Shown: positions 36,131-45,766, numbered from the stretch's first letter. The stretch: 51,690 bases of DNA from Stenomitos frigidus ULC18 (GCF_003003795.1 NZ_PVWK01000135.1:1-51690); one strand, 5' to 3'. Program-made: numbers and translations. Notes: generated by a model not told the origin, from the letters alone.

Positions 36131-39100
36131 ATGGTTTATCTCGATGAACGCCTCGGTCTATTCAGCCTTTTAACCTTGGTAATGGCAGTCATGTCCCTGC
36201 CTGCCTCTGCTCAAATTGCCGGGGATGGGACTCTGGGAACTCAGGTGAATGGTGCCCTGACGGCTCCCTGTACGGGGACTTGCTTGATCACGAATGGCTC
36301 TGCACGAGGCAGTAATTTATTTCACAGCTTTCAACAGTTCTCGTTACCGAACCCGACGGATGCCGCTGGCTTTGTCATTACTCCAGCGATTCAAAATGTG
36401 ATTATGCGAGTGACTGGGCAGGGTAATGCTTCTGTCTCTAATATTAATGGCACCCTTGCAACCATTGACTCAACAGGTGCTCTCATCCCAGTCAATTTCT
36501 TTTTGCTCAATCCAAACGGTATTATTTTTGGTCCGAATGCCACGCTGTTAATCGGCGGTTCATTCCTGGCAACCACTGCTGATCGAATGCAGTTCCATCC
36601 TGGAACAGTCTTCCATACTCGTGATCCGGCTCCTTTACTAACAGTCAGTGTGCCCACGGGTTTACAAGTTGGGCAAAGCCCAGGCGAAATACAGTCAGCG
36701 ATGCAAGTTAGTGCCGGAGTGAATAGCCTCTTCACTGATGTTGCCTTAATTGGTGGAGAGGTAATCCTGGATGGATCATTTGTCATCTCGCCAGGAAGGC
36801 GGATAGAAATTGCTGGATTAGCAGCGCAAGGGACGATTGGGCTGGATGTAAAGAACCGATTAAGTCTGAATTTTCCCGATGATACGCTCCGCTCAAATGT
36901 CACCTTGCGGAATGGCAGTGTAATTGATGTGATTGCAGCTCAGGGTGGAGCCATTACCATTACGGGTCAAAATATTGGCATTGACGGCAGTTTGTTGCTT
37001 TCAGGCATATCTGGCAACGGCGGCACATCTCAGGCGGGGGATATCACCCTCAATGCTACGAATCAATTGACGATCGCAGGCACTTCCAATACCCTCACCA
37101 ACAGTGCCATCATTAACGCCGTCTTACCAAATTCCATTGGTAACGGCGGGAATGTGCAAATTACTGCAGGCTCTCTTGAACTGAATGACGGTGCCAGAGT
37201 ATTGGTCAATACAACTGGAGAGGGAAATGCAGGAAATGTGTTTATCCAGGTTCGCGATCGTGTCACGCTCAATAATGCATCCACGATTGAGAGCAATGTG
37301 ACACAAACAGGCATTGGTCAGGGGGGCAATATTCAGATTGTTGCCAACAGCATTGCCCTGAATAGCTCTCAAATTCAATCGCTCACAGCGGGACAGGGAG
37401 ACTCAGGAAATATCAGGCTTAAGGCACAAGATCGCATTACCATCGGGGGGCGTCTAGCAAATGGTCTTAGTGGCATTGTCACGAGTGTTCTTTCCACTGG
37501 AGTTGGGCAGGGGGGCAATCTTCAGCTCTCATCCGGCACACTGGAACTAGCAGATAGCGCGCAGCTACAGGCAGCGAGTGCTGGACGCGGCAATGCGGGT
37601 GATATTGTGATTGATGCACGCGATCGTGTCACTTTTAACGCGGGGCAAGCATTAAGTGTGAATATGGGTGTTGGGAATGCAGGTGCAATTCGGATTTCTG
37701 CCAATACTTTAGAATTGTCTACACCAGAGTCCACACTGCAATCCAGTGTGGCGGGACCCGGTAATGCCGGAAATATTTTGATCAATGTGCGCGATCGAGT
37801 CCTCCTTAATGGAGGAAGTGTTCTTAGCTTTGTCGATCGAAATGCTGTTGGTCGAGGCGGAGATATTCAAATTTCCACCAAAACTCTGGAAATAACAAAT
37901 CGGGGACAACTCAATACCTCAACCATTGGAACTGGTAATGCCGGAGATATTCTCATCAATGCCAGTGATCGCATCCGGCTAAACAGTGCCGATATTGTCA
38001 GTGCTGTCCAGTCTGGGGCTGTTGGCAATGGAGGCAACTTACAGATTTCCACAAAGGTTCTGGAAGCGAATAATCAAACTCAACTAAATACGTCTAGCGT
38101 TGGCGCAGGTAGTGCTGGCGGTGTTTCTATCAATGCCAGCGATCGCGTTTCATTTGATAATTCCTTTATTGCCAGTCGTGCCCTTCCAGGGAGTACTGGA
38201 GGTGGAAACGATATTGTTCTCTCAACAAACATCTTTGAGTTGAAAAATGGCTCAACGGTAATTGCTAACACTGAAACAGCTTTCAAGGCTGGTGATATTC
38301 GGGTAGAAGCGAATACAATCACCCTTTCGGATCTAAATCCCCAGGACAAACAACCCAGTGGGTTATTTACACAAACTGGTGGTAGTGGCAGCGGTGGCAA
38401 TATTTTCGTCAATGCCAATTCCTTGCGGCTACTCAATGGAGCATTACTCGATGTCCGTACGGTTGCAACCGGAGATAGTGGCAGCATTACGGTTAATGCT
38501 AATACAGTTGATTTGCTCAACGGCAGCCTATTTAATGCAGCCACTGAAAGTACAGGTCGAGCAGGCACCATCAAAGTCACTGCCAACGATCATCTCACGA
38601 TCGCAGGAACGAATCCAGCGTTTGACCCCTCAAAACTCACGCCCATTCTGAACGGTGGAATTTTCGTTCGTTCACAGGGTACAGGTGGAGCAGGGAATAT
38701 CACCGTTACAGCGCCTCAACTTCAGCTCAATCAAGGCATTATCAGTGCAGAGTCAGCAGCCGTAGATGGGGGCAATATTAATTTGAACGTGCGCGATCTT
38801 TTGATATTGCGGAACGGTAGTGTCATCTCAGCAACAGCAGGAACTGCAGAAGCGGGCGGTAATGGAGGTAACATTACGATCAAGATACCAGAGGGATTCA
38901 TTATTGGGGTGCAAGGAGAAAACAGCGACATTACTGCGAATGCCTTCACAGGAAGCGGTGGCAGAGTGAATATTACCGCCCAAGGCATTTACGGGTTGCA
39001 GTTTCGTCCCCAACTCACGTCCTTCAGCGACATCACTGCCAGTTCTACCTTCGGCATCAGCGGCATAGTTACCCTCGACACGCTTGATATCGACCCGAGC

Positions 39101-39484
39101 CGAGGTTTACAAGACTTACCGACTGACCTGGTTGATCCATCTCAGCAAATTGTGCAAACTTGTCCTCGTGGAGTAGGAAGTCGCGAACTTGGCACCTTTG
39201 TCGTAACCGGACGCGGAGGATTGCCGCAAAATCCGACAGATTTGCTCACTGGTAGCTTTCCGGTAAAGCCGCTGGCGAATCTGATCGAAACCATTCCACA
39301 AAGGGGTTCTAAACCAATACTTTCCGAGCCAAAAGCTGTTGTACCAGATCCAATCATCGAAGCCCAAAAAATTATTAGAACTGACAACGGCGAGGTGCTC
39401 TTGGTGACCGTTATCCCAATTTCTGATGTTTTAGGTTATCCATCCCGATTGGATTGTTCTCAACTCGCTCCCCACCTTAAATGA
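36131..39484 (+). CDS. Two-partner-secretion exoprotein (filamentous haemagglutinin N-terminal domain, beta-helix)
   Basis: A 1117-residue protein. A signal peptide (LVMAVMSLPASAQ, cut near residue 28) precedes the TPS domain (about 28-190) with the hallmark LLNPNGIIFGPNA and N-x-x-x-x-R-V-T-G. A long right-handed beta-helix with 20-50-residue repeats follows (GQGGNIQIVANSIAL, GNAGNVFIQVRDRVTLNN types). The C-terminal motif VTGRGGLPQNP is characteristic of cyanobacterial members. Such proteins are exported through an FhaC/TpsB pore and act as adhesins or contact effectors. No tpsB gene is in this window, so a pore encoded elsewhere is needed. It overlaps the next gene by 4 bp. Many antisense open frames over it are artefacts of the repeats. 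Confidence 0.92.
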   Translation: MVYLDERLGLFSLLTLVMAVMSLPASAQIAGDGTLGTQVNGALTAPCTGTCLITNGSARGSNLFHSFQQFSLPNPTDAAGFVITPAIQNVIMRVTGQGNASVSNINGTLATIDSTGALIPVNFFLLNPNGIIFGPNATLLIGGSFLATTADRMQFHPGTVFHTRDPAPLLTVSVPTGLQVGQSPGEIQSAMQVSAGVNSLFTDVALIGGEVILDGSFVISPGRRIEIAGLAAQGTIGLDVKNRLSLNFPDDTLRSNVTLRNGSVIDVIAAQGGAITITGQNIGIDGSLLLSGISGNGGTSQAGDITLNATNQLTIAGTSNTLTNSAIINAVLPNSIGNGGNVQITAGSLELNDGARVLVNTTGEGNAGNVFIQVRDRVTLNNASTIESNVTQTGIGQGGNIQIVANSIALNSSQIQSLTAGQGDSGNIRLKAQDRITIGGRLANGLSGIVTSVLSTGVGQGGNLQLSSGTLELADSAQLQAASAGRGNAGDIVIDARDRVTFNAGQALSVNMGVGNAGAIRISANTLELSTPESTLQSSVAGPGNAGNILINVRDRVLLNGGSVLSFVDRNAVGRGGDIQISTKTLEITNRGQLNTSTIGTGNAGDILINASDRIRLNSADIVSAVQSGAVGNGGNLQISTKVLEANNQTQLNTSSVGAGSAGGVSINASDRVSFDNSFIASRALPGSTGGGNDIVLSTNIFELKNGSTVIANTETAFKAGDIRVEANTITLSDLNPQDKQPSGLFTQTGGSGSGGNIFVNANSLRLLNGALLDVRTVATGDSGSITVNANTVDLLNGSLFNAATESTGRAGTIKVTANDHLTIAGTNPAFDPSKLTPILNGGIFVRSQGTGGAGNITVTAPQLQLNQGIISAESAAVDGGNINLNVRDLLILRNGSVISATAGTAEAGGNGGNITIKIPEGFIIGVQGENSDITANAFTGSGGRVNITAQGIYGLQFRPQLTSFSDITASSTFGISGIVTLDTLDIDPSRGLQDLPTDLVDPSQQIVQTCPRGVGSRELGTFVVTGRGGLPQNPTDLLTGSFPVKPLANLIETIPQRGSKPILSEPKAVVPDPIIEAQKIIRTDNGEVLLVTVIPISDVLGYPSRLDCSQLAPHLK

Positions 39485-42135
39485 GGAATACAGCAGTGCA
39501 ATCAATGAAACATCGATTCATTCGCATCGTTGCACTCTTTTTGCTAGCACTTTTGCTGTGTGTTTCCTTGCCCAGTTGGGCTCATTCTCCAACAAATTCA
39601 GCAGGAGCCATTAGCCAATCTCCATCTGCCTCCGATGTGGAACAACAAGCACGATCGCGGTATCAAGCCAAACAATTCTTTGAAGCCGCAACCTTATTCC
39701 TGCAAGCTGCCAAGGCTTATCAAGCCTCTGGTGATTCCATTCGCCAAGTACTGAGCTTGAGCAATTTATCTCTTTGCCATCAGCAGATGGGAGCCTGGGA
39801 AGAGGCAAATCATGCCATTCTCGATAGTTTAGCAATTTTACAAAATCAAGTTGATGCATCTAGCATCAACTCATTAGTACTCGCTCAAGCACTCGACATC
39901 CAAGCAGATTTACTCTTAACGAGAGGACAAGCTAGAGAAGCCTTAGCCGTTTGGGAAAGAGTCACTCTCCTTTATCGCCAACAAGGACAGACAAACCGCG
40001 TCTTAGAAAGCCAAACCAATCAAGCCAAAGCACTACAACAACTGGGATTACATCGACGCGCGATCACTCTCCTACAATCAGCGCTTAACCTTTCCACCCA
40101 AGGCTCTGACTCCCTAAAAACTCAATTGGCTAACACTGTGGCATCTTCCGAGGCTGCGGTCGCCCTCCACCAATTAGGTGAATCGCTACGAGTGATTGGT
40201 GATCTATCCCAAGCAAAAAGTGTCATGGAGCGTTGTTTAACGATCGCCCAACAATCGCCCTTGAATGATCTGATTGCCCTTGCTCAACTCAGCTTAGGAA
40301 ATATTGCTTATGGCGAAACGGATTTTCAAACTGCATCAGCATTTTATCAACAGGTAATGGATAAAGATTCGAACAGTTTGCGAGTGCAGGCTCAACTAAA
40401 TCTGTTGAAACTATTGCTGCAGACTAAGCAAATAGTCACGGCTCAACGCTTGTTGCCACAGATTCAGCAACAGGTTGATGCCCTACCTGCAAGTCGAGTA
40501 TCCATTGAGGCCCGAATTAATCTGGCACAAACTCTGATGAAGTTAGCAGAAACGCCAGATCTGCAGGTGATCGCGAAGTCGTTAGCCTCCGCAGTTCAAC
40601 AGGCAAGGGAACTCGGTGATCCGCGCTTAGAATCCCACGCGTTGGGAAGTTTGGGAGGTGTTTACGAGCAATCCGCACTCAGTGGAAAGGATGAAACCGA
40701 GCGATTGCAACAATTGGCCGGAGCAGCACAGCTCACGCGAAACGCGCTCCAACTTGTGCGATCGCTGGATGCGGGAGAACTTACTTACCTCTGGCACTGG
40801 CAACTAGGACGAATTCTCAAAGCAGAGGGTAACGATGAAGCGGCCCTTGCCTCCTACCAGGAATCAGTGACCACGATCCAATCACTCCGAGCAGACCTGG
40901 CAGCAGCAAATCCAGAGGTACAGTTCTCCTTTCGAGATACGGTGGAACCCATTCATCGACAATTCGTTGAATTACTACTGCAATCCACTCAGCCTGATCG
41001 CCTGCAAACAGCACGAAACATCATTGAGTCATTGAAATTAGTGGAACTCGACAATTTTTTTCGAGAAGCCTGTTTGAATGCCAATCCAGCTCAGATCGAT
41101 CAGGTTGATCAGCGGGCAGCAGTCATTTATCCAATTTTATTGGACGATCAACTAGCAATTATTGCCAGTTTTCCCCAAAGTGCAAACTCTACCATGCGTG
41201 AATTACAGTATTACAAAACGGCAGTGAAGCGTTCAAAGGTTGAAAATCTGGTAGATATTTTGCGGGATGACCTGGATCAAGAAACAGCTTCAGATCTAGC
41301 GTTCCCTAAACTCCAGCAAATGTATGATTGGTTGCTTAAACCGATCACAGCTGATCTTCTTACCCATCCAGTTGAAACATTAGTGTTTGTACTGGATGGC
41401 AAGCTTCGTAATATCCCAATTGCAGCTTTGTATGATGGGAAACAGTTTTTAATTGAAAAATATAGTGTTGCGCTCACTCCAGGCTTGCAACTGCTATCGC
41501 CACGCTCGCTCAAACAAGAATCCTTGAGCGTGTTTGCCGCTGGACTGAACGCAGAACGTGCCAACTTTCCACCTCTCCCTTATGTGGAACGTGAAATTCA
41601 AACAATTCAATCTGAACTACCCAATCGGGTTCTGTTCAATCAAGCCTTTACCAGTACGGCTTTTCAGAAACAGATTACAGCCCTTCCTTTTCCGATCGTT
41701 CACTTAGCCACGCACGGGCAGTTTGGTGGCACGGCTGAAGAAACCTTTATTCTCACCTGGGATGGCAAACTCACGATCAATCAACTCAGCAGCACTCTCA
41801 AAAGCGGTGAATTATCGCGAACGAAGCCTCTGGAGCTACTGGTATTGAGTGCTTGTGAAACAGCAGATGGAGACGATCGCGCCGCCTTGGGTTTGGCAGG
41901 AGTCGCTGTGCGATCGGGTGCCCGTAGTACGGTTGCCACTCTCTGGCGCATCAACGACAAAGCCACAGCAAGTTTAATGGGCAAATTTTACAGCGAATTG
42001 GCGCGAATCAACAAGTCTGGTATTTCCAAAGCCGAAGCCCTACGTCGTGCGCAGCTATCAATTCTGAATGATTCCCAATACAAAAAGCAGCCCTACTTCT
42101 GGGCTGCCTTCGTTCTAATTGGGAATTGGACCTGA
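39481..42135 (+). CDS. Exported TPR-CHAT protease
   Basis: An 884-residue protein. A signal peptide (IVALFLLALLLCVSLPSWA, residues about 16-34) is followed by tetratricopeptide repeats (about 50-470; AKQFFEAATLFLQAAKAYQA, GDLSQAKSVMERCLTIA). The C-terminal CHAT domain (about 600-884) has H745 (VHLATHGQF) and C792 (LVLSACETA), plus the usual GLAGVAVRSGARSTVATLW. Unlike the first CHAT protein of the operon it should act in the periplasm or outside. It is translationally coupled to the exoprotein gene (4-bp overlap). It may process or respond to the exoprotein (inference). Last gene of the operon; no T-tract terminator is seen after it. Confidence 0.92.
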   Translation: MRNTAVQSMKHRFIRIVALFLLALLLCVSLPSWAHSPTNSAGAISQSPSASDVEQQARSRYQAKQFFEAATLFLQAAKAYQASGDSIRQVLSLSNLSLCHQQMGAWEEANHAILDSLAILQNQVDASSINSLVLAQALDIQADLLLTRGQAREALAVWERVTLLYRQQGQTNRVLESQTNQAKALQQLGLHRRAITLLQSALNLSTQGSDSLKTQLANTVASSEAAVALHQLGESLRVIGDLSQAKSVMERCLTIAQQSPLNDLIALAQLSLGNIAYGETDFQTASAFYQQVMDKDSNSLRVQAQLNLLKLLLQTKQIVTAQRLLPQIQQQVDALPASRVSIEARINLAQTLMKLAETPDLQVIAKSLASAVQQARELGDPRLESHALGSLGGVYEQSALSGKDETERLQQLAGAAQLTRNALQLVRSLDAGELTYLWHWQLGRILKAEGNDEAALASYQESVTTIQSLRADLAAANPEVQFSFRDTVEPIHRQFVELLLQSTQPDRLQTARNIIESLKLVELDNFFREACLNANPAQIDQVDQRAAVIYPILLDDQLAIIASFPQSANSTMRELQYYKTAVKRSKVENLVDILRDDLDQETASDLAFPKLQQMYDWLLKPITADLLTHPVETLVFVLDGKLRNIPIAALYDGKQFLIEKYSVALTPGLQLLSPRSLKQESLSVFAAGLNAERANFPPLPYVEREIQTIQSELPNRVLFNQAFTSTAFQKQITALPFPIVHLATHGQFGGTAEETFILTWDGKLTINQLSSTLKSGELSRTKPLELLVLSACETADGDDRAALGLAGVAVRSGARSTVATLWRINDKATASLMGKFYSELARINKSGISKAEALRRAQLSILNDSQYKKQPYFWAAFVLIGNWT

Positions 42136-42221
42136 CGATCTTGACTGAAATTGGGCTTCGGACGTTGCTACTGCTTGCGCATCAAGCTAGCGAGACTCAA
42201 CGCTCAGACTTTTGTGTGTCT

Positions 42222-42320
42222 CAAACTATGATTGCGCTTGCTAAGTTGGGTCGCTTCTTCGCTCGCAAGGATGATGTTGAGCCTGGACCAACCGTACTCT
42301 GGTGAGGCTGGAATATCCTT
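42222..42320 (+). pseudogene. IS4-family transposase C-terminal scrap
   Basis: MIALAKLGRFFARKDDVEPG, then TVLW-stop-GWN, matches the C-terminus of IS4/Tn5-group transposases (A-x-L-G-G-F-x-x-R-K-x-D-G-x-P-G-x-x-x-L-W-R-G-W), with a TGA in place of the Arg codon of WRGW. Only about 30 codons remain. Confidence 0.55.
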
Positions 42321-42434
42321 CCAAATGCGACTCGGTTTAGCACTCGCCTCTTCCCTCAACTTTGTGGGATAGTCAGAGCTCTGGTGGTGGAGCCGTTGCA
42401 GCAGTAGGTACAGCAGGTCGCATCACTCGACCAC

Positions 42435-42674
42435 ATGATCGTTCAGGAGCAGAATCGACTGGAAACAGTAGCGTCAGGTTTAATAACGGAGATCCAGGGA
42501 CAGATGAAACAAATTCTGGCACAAACAGCGATTGATCTGGACGCTCTGGGCTATGACTACTTCACAGGTAGGGGATTTGTGAATGCGAGTGCTGCCGTGC
42601 TCGGGCATCGCCTGAGCACGCGATTTTGCCTATGCCCCGCCGATCTAGTCAGACTTATCGACAAACTTGCATAG
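42435..42674 (+). pseudogene. Probable C-terminal remnant of a subtilase (peptidase S8)
   Basis: The stretch QMKQILAQTAIDLDALGYDY followed by FTGRGFVNASAAV resembles the last helix and G-x-G-x-x-N/D-A-x-A-A end of subtilisin-like proteases. No catalytic region is present upstream. The stretch between this and the FAAL start (42675-42768) should hold the promoter of the PKS operon. Confidence 0.35.
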
Positions 42675-42768
42675 GTTCCCCTCTCTTAGAAAGACTTTAT
42701 AGGTGTAAGTCAGAAACAGCCACCAAAAAAGTAGAAGCACAGTCAGAGGAAAGCCAGACAGTATAGAT

Positions 42769-44538
42769 ATGATGAGCCAATCACTCGATCCTTTTGGTTT
42801 GAAACTCAGCCCAAAATCATTGCTGGATGTGTTGGAGTACAGGGCTAGCCGCCAGCCTGAGCAAACCGCTTATACCTTCCTAGTCGATGGCGAACGCGAG
42901 GAAATTAGCCTCACTTATGAAGAGTTGCATCAGCGAGTAAACAGTCTTGCTTGCCATTTGAGTACCCTAGTTGCCCCTGGAGAAAGGGCATTGCTGCTCT
43001 ATCCACCTGGTCTGGATTACATCATTGCCTTTTTTGCTTGTCTGCAATCGCGCCTCATCGCGGTTCCTGCCTATCCGCCTCGGCCAAACAAGTCTATATC
43101 TCGTCTACAAGAAATTGTGAAAGATGCCCAGCCAGGGCTGGCACTGACGACGCAGGCAGTCTTACTCAAGGCAAAGGATCTATTCACTCAAATACTCAAT
43201 GCAGATACGTTGCCATGTCTTGCTACGGATGTTTCTCATCCTGCTTTAGTGAAGGACTGGGAGACTCCTGAAATCAATCGTCAGACGCTGGCCTTTCTAC
43301 AATATACCTCTGGTTCCACAGGAACTCCTAAAGGGGTCATGATCACTCATGGCAATATTCTTCACAACTCAGCATTAATTTATAACGCCTTTACGCATCA
43401 ATCGCAGAGTAAAGGTCTAGTCTGGTTGCCTCCTTACCATGATATGGGTTTAATTGGTGGAATTTTACAGCCACTCTATGGCGGGTTCCCAGTCATATTA
43501 ATGTCCCCTGCACACTTTTTGCAAAAGCCTCTGCGATGGTTGCAGGCTATTTCTCACTACAGGGCAACGACCAGTGGAGGACCTGATTTTGCTTACGATT
43601 TATGCGTTCGTAAGGTTACAGCGAAGCAAAAAGAGGAGCTAGACCTGAGCAGTTGGGATTTGGCTTTTAATGGCTCAGAAGTTATCCGCACGAAAACTTT
43701 AGCTGATTTTGCTAGAACTTTTGAATCTTGCGGCTTTAGCCAGAAATCATTCTACCCATGCTATGGCTTAGCAGAAGCTACTTTACTGGTTTCTGGAGGT
43801 CCCAAAACAAAAGAGCTATTGGTTCATTCCATTCGCAAGTCAGACCTTGAGCAGCACCGATCGCTAAATGATGTTTCGGAAGCAGCAGCAGTAGAAGCCG
43901 TTATCAGTTGTGGGCAAATCAGATGTAGACAGGTTGTGATTGTCCATCCCGACACTTTAGCGATGTGCTCCTCTGATCAAATTGGGGAAGTTTGGGTGTC
44001 AGATGCAAGTGTGGCGCTCGGCTATTGGAATCAGGATAGTGAAACCAGAAAGAATTTTGATGCCTATTTAGGCACTCAAGGGCCCTTTCTACGCACTGGA
44101 GATCTGGGATTTTTACAAGATGGAAATCTCTTCATTACTGGACGTATCAAAGATATCATTATTATCCGAGGTTGCAACTACTATCCTCACGATATTGAAC
44201 TCACTGTAGAACAAAGCCATCCGGCGATTCAATCTGCACCTGGGGCAGCATTTTCTGTAGAAATGAATGGTGAAGCGAAATTAGTCATCGTGCAAGAGGT
44301 CAGAAGAGACCGACTCCGAGATTTACCGACGCAGAAAGTGATGGCACGTATTCGCGAGTCTGTTGCAGCGCAGCATGGTTTGCAGGTTTTCTCTATCGTC
44401 CTCATTAAACCAGGCTGTATTCCCAAAACGTCCAGCGGCAAAATTCAGCGCTATGCCTGCCGTAGTCTTTTCTTAAACTCAGCCTTTGATGTGATTAAAG
44501 AACATGGTGGAAACACGAAAGCGAACAAGGATTGTTGA
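42769..44538 (+). CDS. Fatty acyl-AMP ligase (FAAL)
   Basis: A 589-residue adenylate-forming enzyme that activates a free fatty acid as acyl-AMP and loads it onto an ACP. The ATP motif YTSGSTGTPKG lies at about 179-189. Also present are WLPPYHDMGLIGG, CYGLAEATLLVSGG, RTGDLGF and a C-terminal domain RIKDIIIIRGCNYYPHDIE. YYPHDIE and the inserted segment after the RTGDLGF region separate FAAL from acyl-CoA synthetases. The end PKTSSGKIQR keeps the family Lys. It starts an operon with a desaturase, an ACP and a PKS, the arrangement used for lipid starter units of cyanobacterial lipopeptides and polyketides. ATG 42769 or 42772. Confidence 0.93.
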   Translation: MMSQSLDPFGLKLSPKSLLDVLEYRASRQPEQTAYTFLVDGEREEISLTYEELHQRVNSLACHLSTLVAPGERALLLYPPGLDYIIAFFACLQSRLIAVPAYPPRPNKSISRLQEIVKDAQPGLALTTQAVLLKAKDLFTQILNADTLPCLATDVSHPALVKDWETPEINRQTLAFLQYTSGSTGTPKGVMITHGNILHNSALIYNAFTHQSQSKGLVWLPPYHDMGLIGGILQPLYGGFPVILMSPAHFLQKPLRWLQAISHYRATTSGGPDFAYDLCVRKVTAKQKEELDLSSWDLAFNGSEVIRTKTLADFARTFESCGFSQKSFYPCYGLAEATLLVSGGPKTKELLVHSIRKSDLEQHRSLNDVSEAAAVEAVISCGQIRCRQVVIVHPDTLAMCSSDQIGEVWVSDASVALGYWNQDSETRKNFDAYLGTQGPFLRTGDLGFLQDGNLFITGRIKDIIIIRGCNYYPHDIELTVEQSHPAIQSAPGAAFSVEMNGEAKLVIVQEVRRDRLRDLPTQKVMARIRESVAAQHGLQVFSIVLIKPGCIPKTSSGKIQRYACRSLFLNSAFDVIKEHGGNTKANKDC

Positions 44539-44543
44539 ACACA

Positions 44544-45452
44544 ATGAAAAAAATAACCATAGCAAACGAATATCTCGTAAATCAGCAAAGGCGGTTTGCT
44601 TTAGCGACAGTTTTGCTTCCTTCTGCCGGTTCTGTTGTTGCACTTGGGCTTCTGTGGCAAGTAGGAATTACTCCGGTTGAGATCGGGCTATGTGTCGGGA
44701 TGTATGCTTTGACGATTACTGGAATTACAGTAGGCTTTCACAGGTTGTTCTCCCATAGTGCCTTTCAAACCAGCAATGCGCTCAAAATAGTTCTCGCGAT
44801 CGCAGGCTCTATGGCTGCTCAGGGACCTGTTATTCATTGGGTGAGCAATCATCGTCGTCACCATCAATATAGCGACCAAACTGGCGATCCCCATTCACCC
44901 CACTTAGAAGGCGATGGTAAGTTCAGGTGGTTGCGTGGGTTATGGCATGCACAAATTGGTTGGTTATTTACCAGTGAAGTTACTAATTCTTCACTGTTTG
45001 CGAAAGACCTGTTACGCGACCCAGTCATCACAAAAATTAATCAATACTACCTCGTCTGGTTAATTTTAGGTCTTCTTCTACCCGCTCTCATTGGAGCAGC
45101 TTTATTAAAGACTTGGATAGGGTTCACTTCTGGTTTTTTGTGGGGAGGACTACTGCGAGTGTTCCTGGCACATCATTTTACTTGGAGTGTAAACTCTATG
45201 ATGCATTTATTTGGAACGAGTGCTTTCAATACTTCTGACCACAGCACAAACAATATTTGGTTTGCCATTCCTACCTTTGGCGAAGCATGGCACAACAATC
45301 ATCACGCGTTCCAAAGTTCAGCTAAATTTGGACTCCAGTGGTGGCAGTTAGATATTGGCTATTGGGTCATTCATCTTTTTGAAAAGGTGGGCTTAGCGTG
45401 GAATGTAAAAATTCCCACAACAGCCATGATCGATGCGAGAAGAAAAATGTAG
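44544..45452 (+). CDS. Membrane fatty-acyl desaturase/acetylenase (JamB-like)
   Basis: A 302-residue di-iron membrane enzyme with three His boxes: HRLFSH (66-71), HRRHH (103-107) and HNNHH (250-254), separated by membrane-spanning pairs. This is the Delta9/acyl-lipid desaturase class. ATG 44544 is 6 bp after the FAAL stop; AAGGA at 44526-44530 is its ribosome-binding site, or serves a TTG at 44535. Its place between a FAAL and a dedicated ACP matches jamaicamide JamA-JamB-JamC, where JamB turns an ACP-bound acyl chain into a terminal alkyne. Whether this enzyme makes an alkene, a terminal alkyne or an internal double bond cannot be read from sequence. Confidence 0.88.
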   Translation: MKKITIANEYLVNQQRRFALATVLLPSAGSVVALGLLWQVGITPVEIGLCVGMYALTITGITVGFHRLFSHSAFQTSNALKIVLAIAGSMAAQGPVIHWVSNHRRHHQYSDQTGDPHSPHLEGDGKFRWLRGLWHAQIGWLFTSEVTNSSLFAKDLLRDPVITKINQYYLVWLILGLLLPALIGAALLKTWIGFTSGFLWGGLLRVFLAHHFTWSVNSMMHLFGTSAFNTSDHSTNNIWFAIPTFGEAWHNNHHAFQSSAKFGLQWWQLDIGYWVIHLFEKVGLAWNVKIPTTAMIDARRKM

Positions 45453-45471
45453 CCCCAGTCTTGTTGATCAA

Positions 45472-45480
45472 AAAGGAGAG
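45472..45480 (+). promoter_or_regulatory. Strong ribosome-binding site for the ACP gene
   Basis: AAAGGAGAG, 7 bp before the GTG at 45488, decides this start over the in-frame upstream ATG at 45398, which would overlap the desaturase gene. Confidence 0.65.
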
Positions 45481-45487
45481 GTTCAAC

Positions 45488-45766
45488 GTGGATACTCAAA
45501 ATAAGGTAAGTGAATCAGTGAGTTCAACAGAAATTGAACGTTGGTTAACCACTTACTTAAGCGAGTTGCTTGATATTAGTCAAGATGAAGTCGATATGCA
45601 AGCAACTTTTGACTCACACGGATTAGATTCTGCGGCAGCGATAGGCTTAACAGGCGAGTTAGCAGATTGGCTAGCTATCGACCTTGAACCGACCTTGTTA
45701 TATGAACATCCTAGCATTCAAAAGTTAGCTAATTTTTTGGCTGGGGAACTTAATGCTGAGAAGTAA
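45488..45766 (+). CDS. Stand-alone acyl carrier protein (JamC-like)
   Basis: A 92-residue protein with the phosphopantetheine site HGLDSAAAIGLTGEL (Ser48). The D-S-A-A-A form is typical of ACPs paired with FAAL in cyanobacterial lipid-initiated pathways, and differs from fatty-acid-synthase ACP (DSLD). The GTG start is set by the adjacent AAAGGAGAG. It would carry the chain activated by the FAAL, during desaturation, and pass it to the KS of the next gene. It lies 35 bp after the desaturase and 75 bp before the PKS. Confidence 0.92.
   Translation: MDTQNKVSESVSSTEIERWLTTYLSELLDISQDEVDMQATFDSHGLDSAAAIGLTGELADWLAIDLEPTLLYEHPSIQKLANFLAGELNAEK

Noticed and set aside
37000-38700. Regularly recurring short DNA repeats that might suggest a CRISPR array
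   Set aside because: The repeats are inexact, vary in spacing and keep the reading frame of the beta-helix protein; there are no constant repeats with unique spacers.
36391-38988. Several long antisense open frames across the exoprotein gene
   Set aside because: They mirror the repetitive beta-helix coding sequence, have repeat-driven composition and no start signals. The plus-strand gene has a signal peptide, TPS motifs and fits the operon.
42136-42434. Terminator for the CHAT operon
   Set aside because: No stem followed by a T-run was found after the TPR-CHAT stop; the stretch is IS4 debris.
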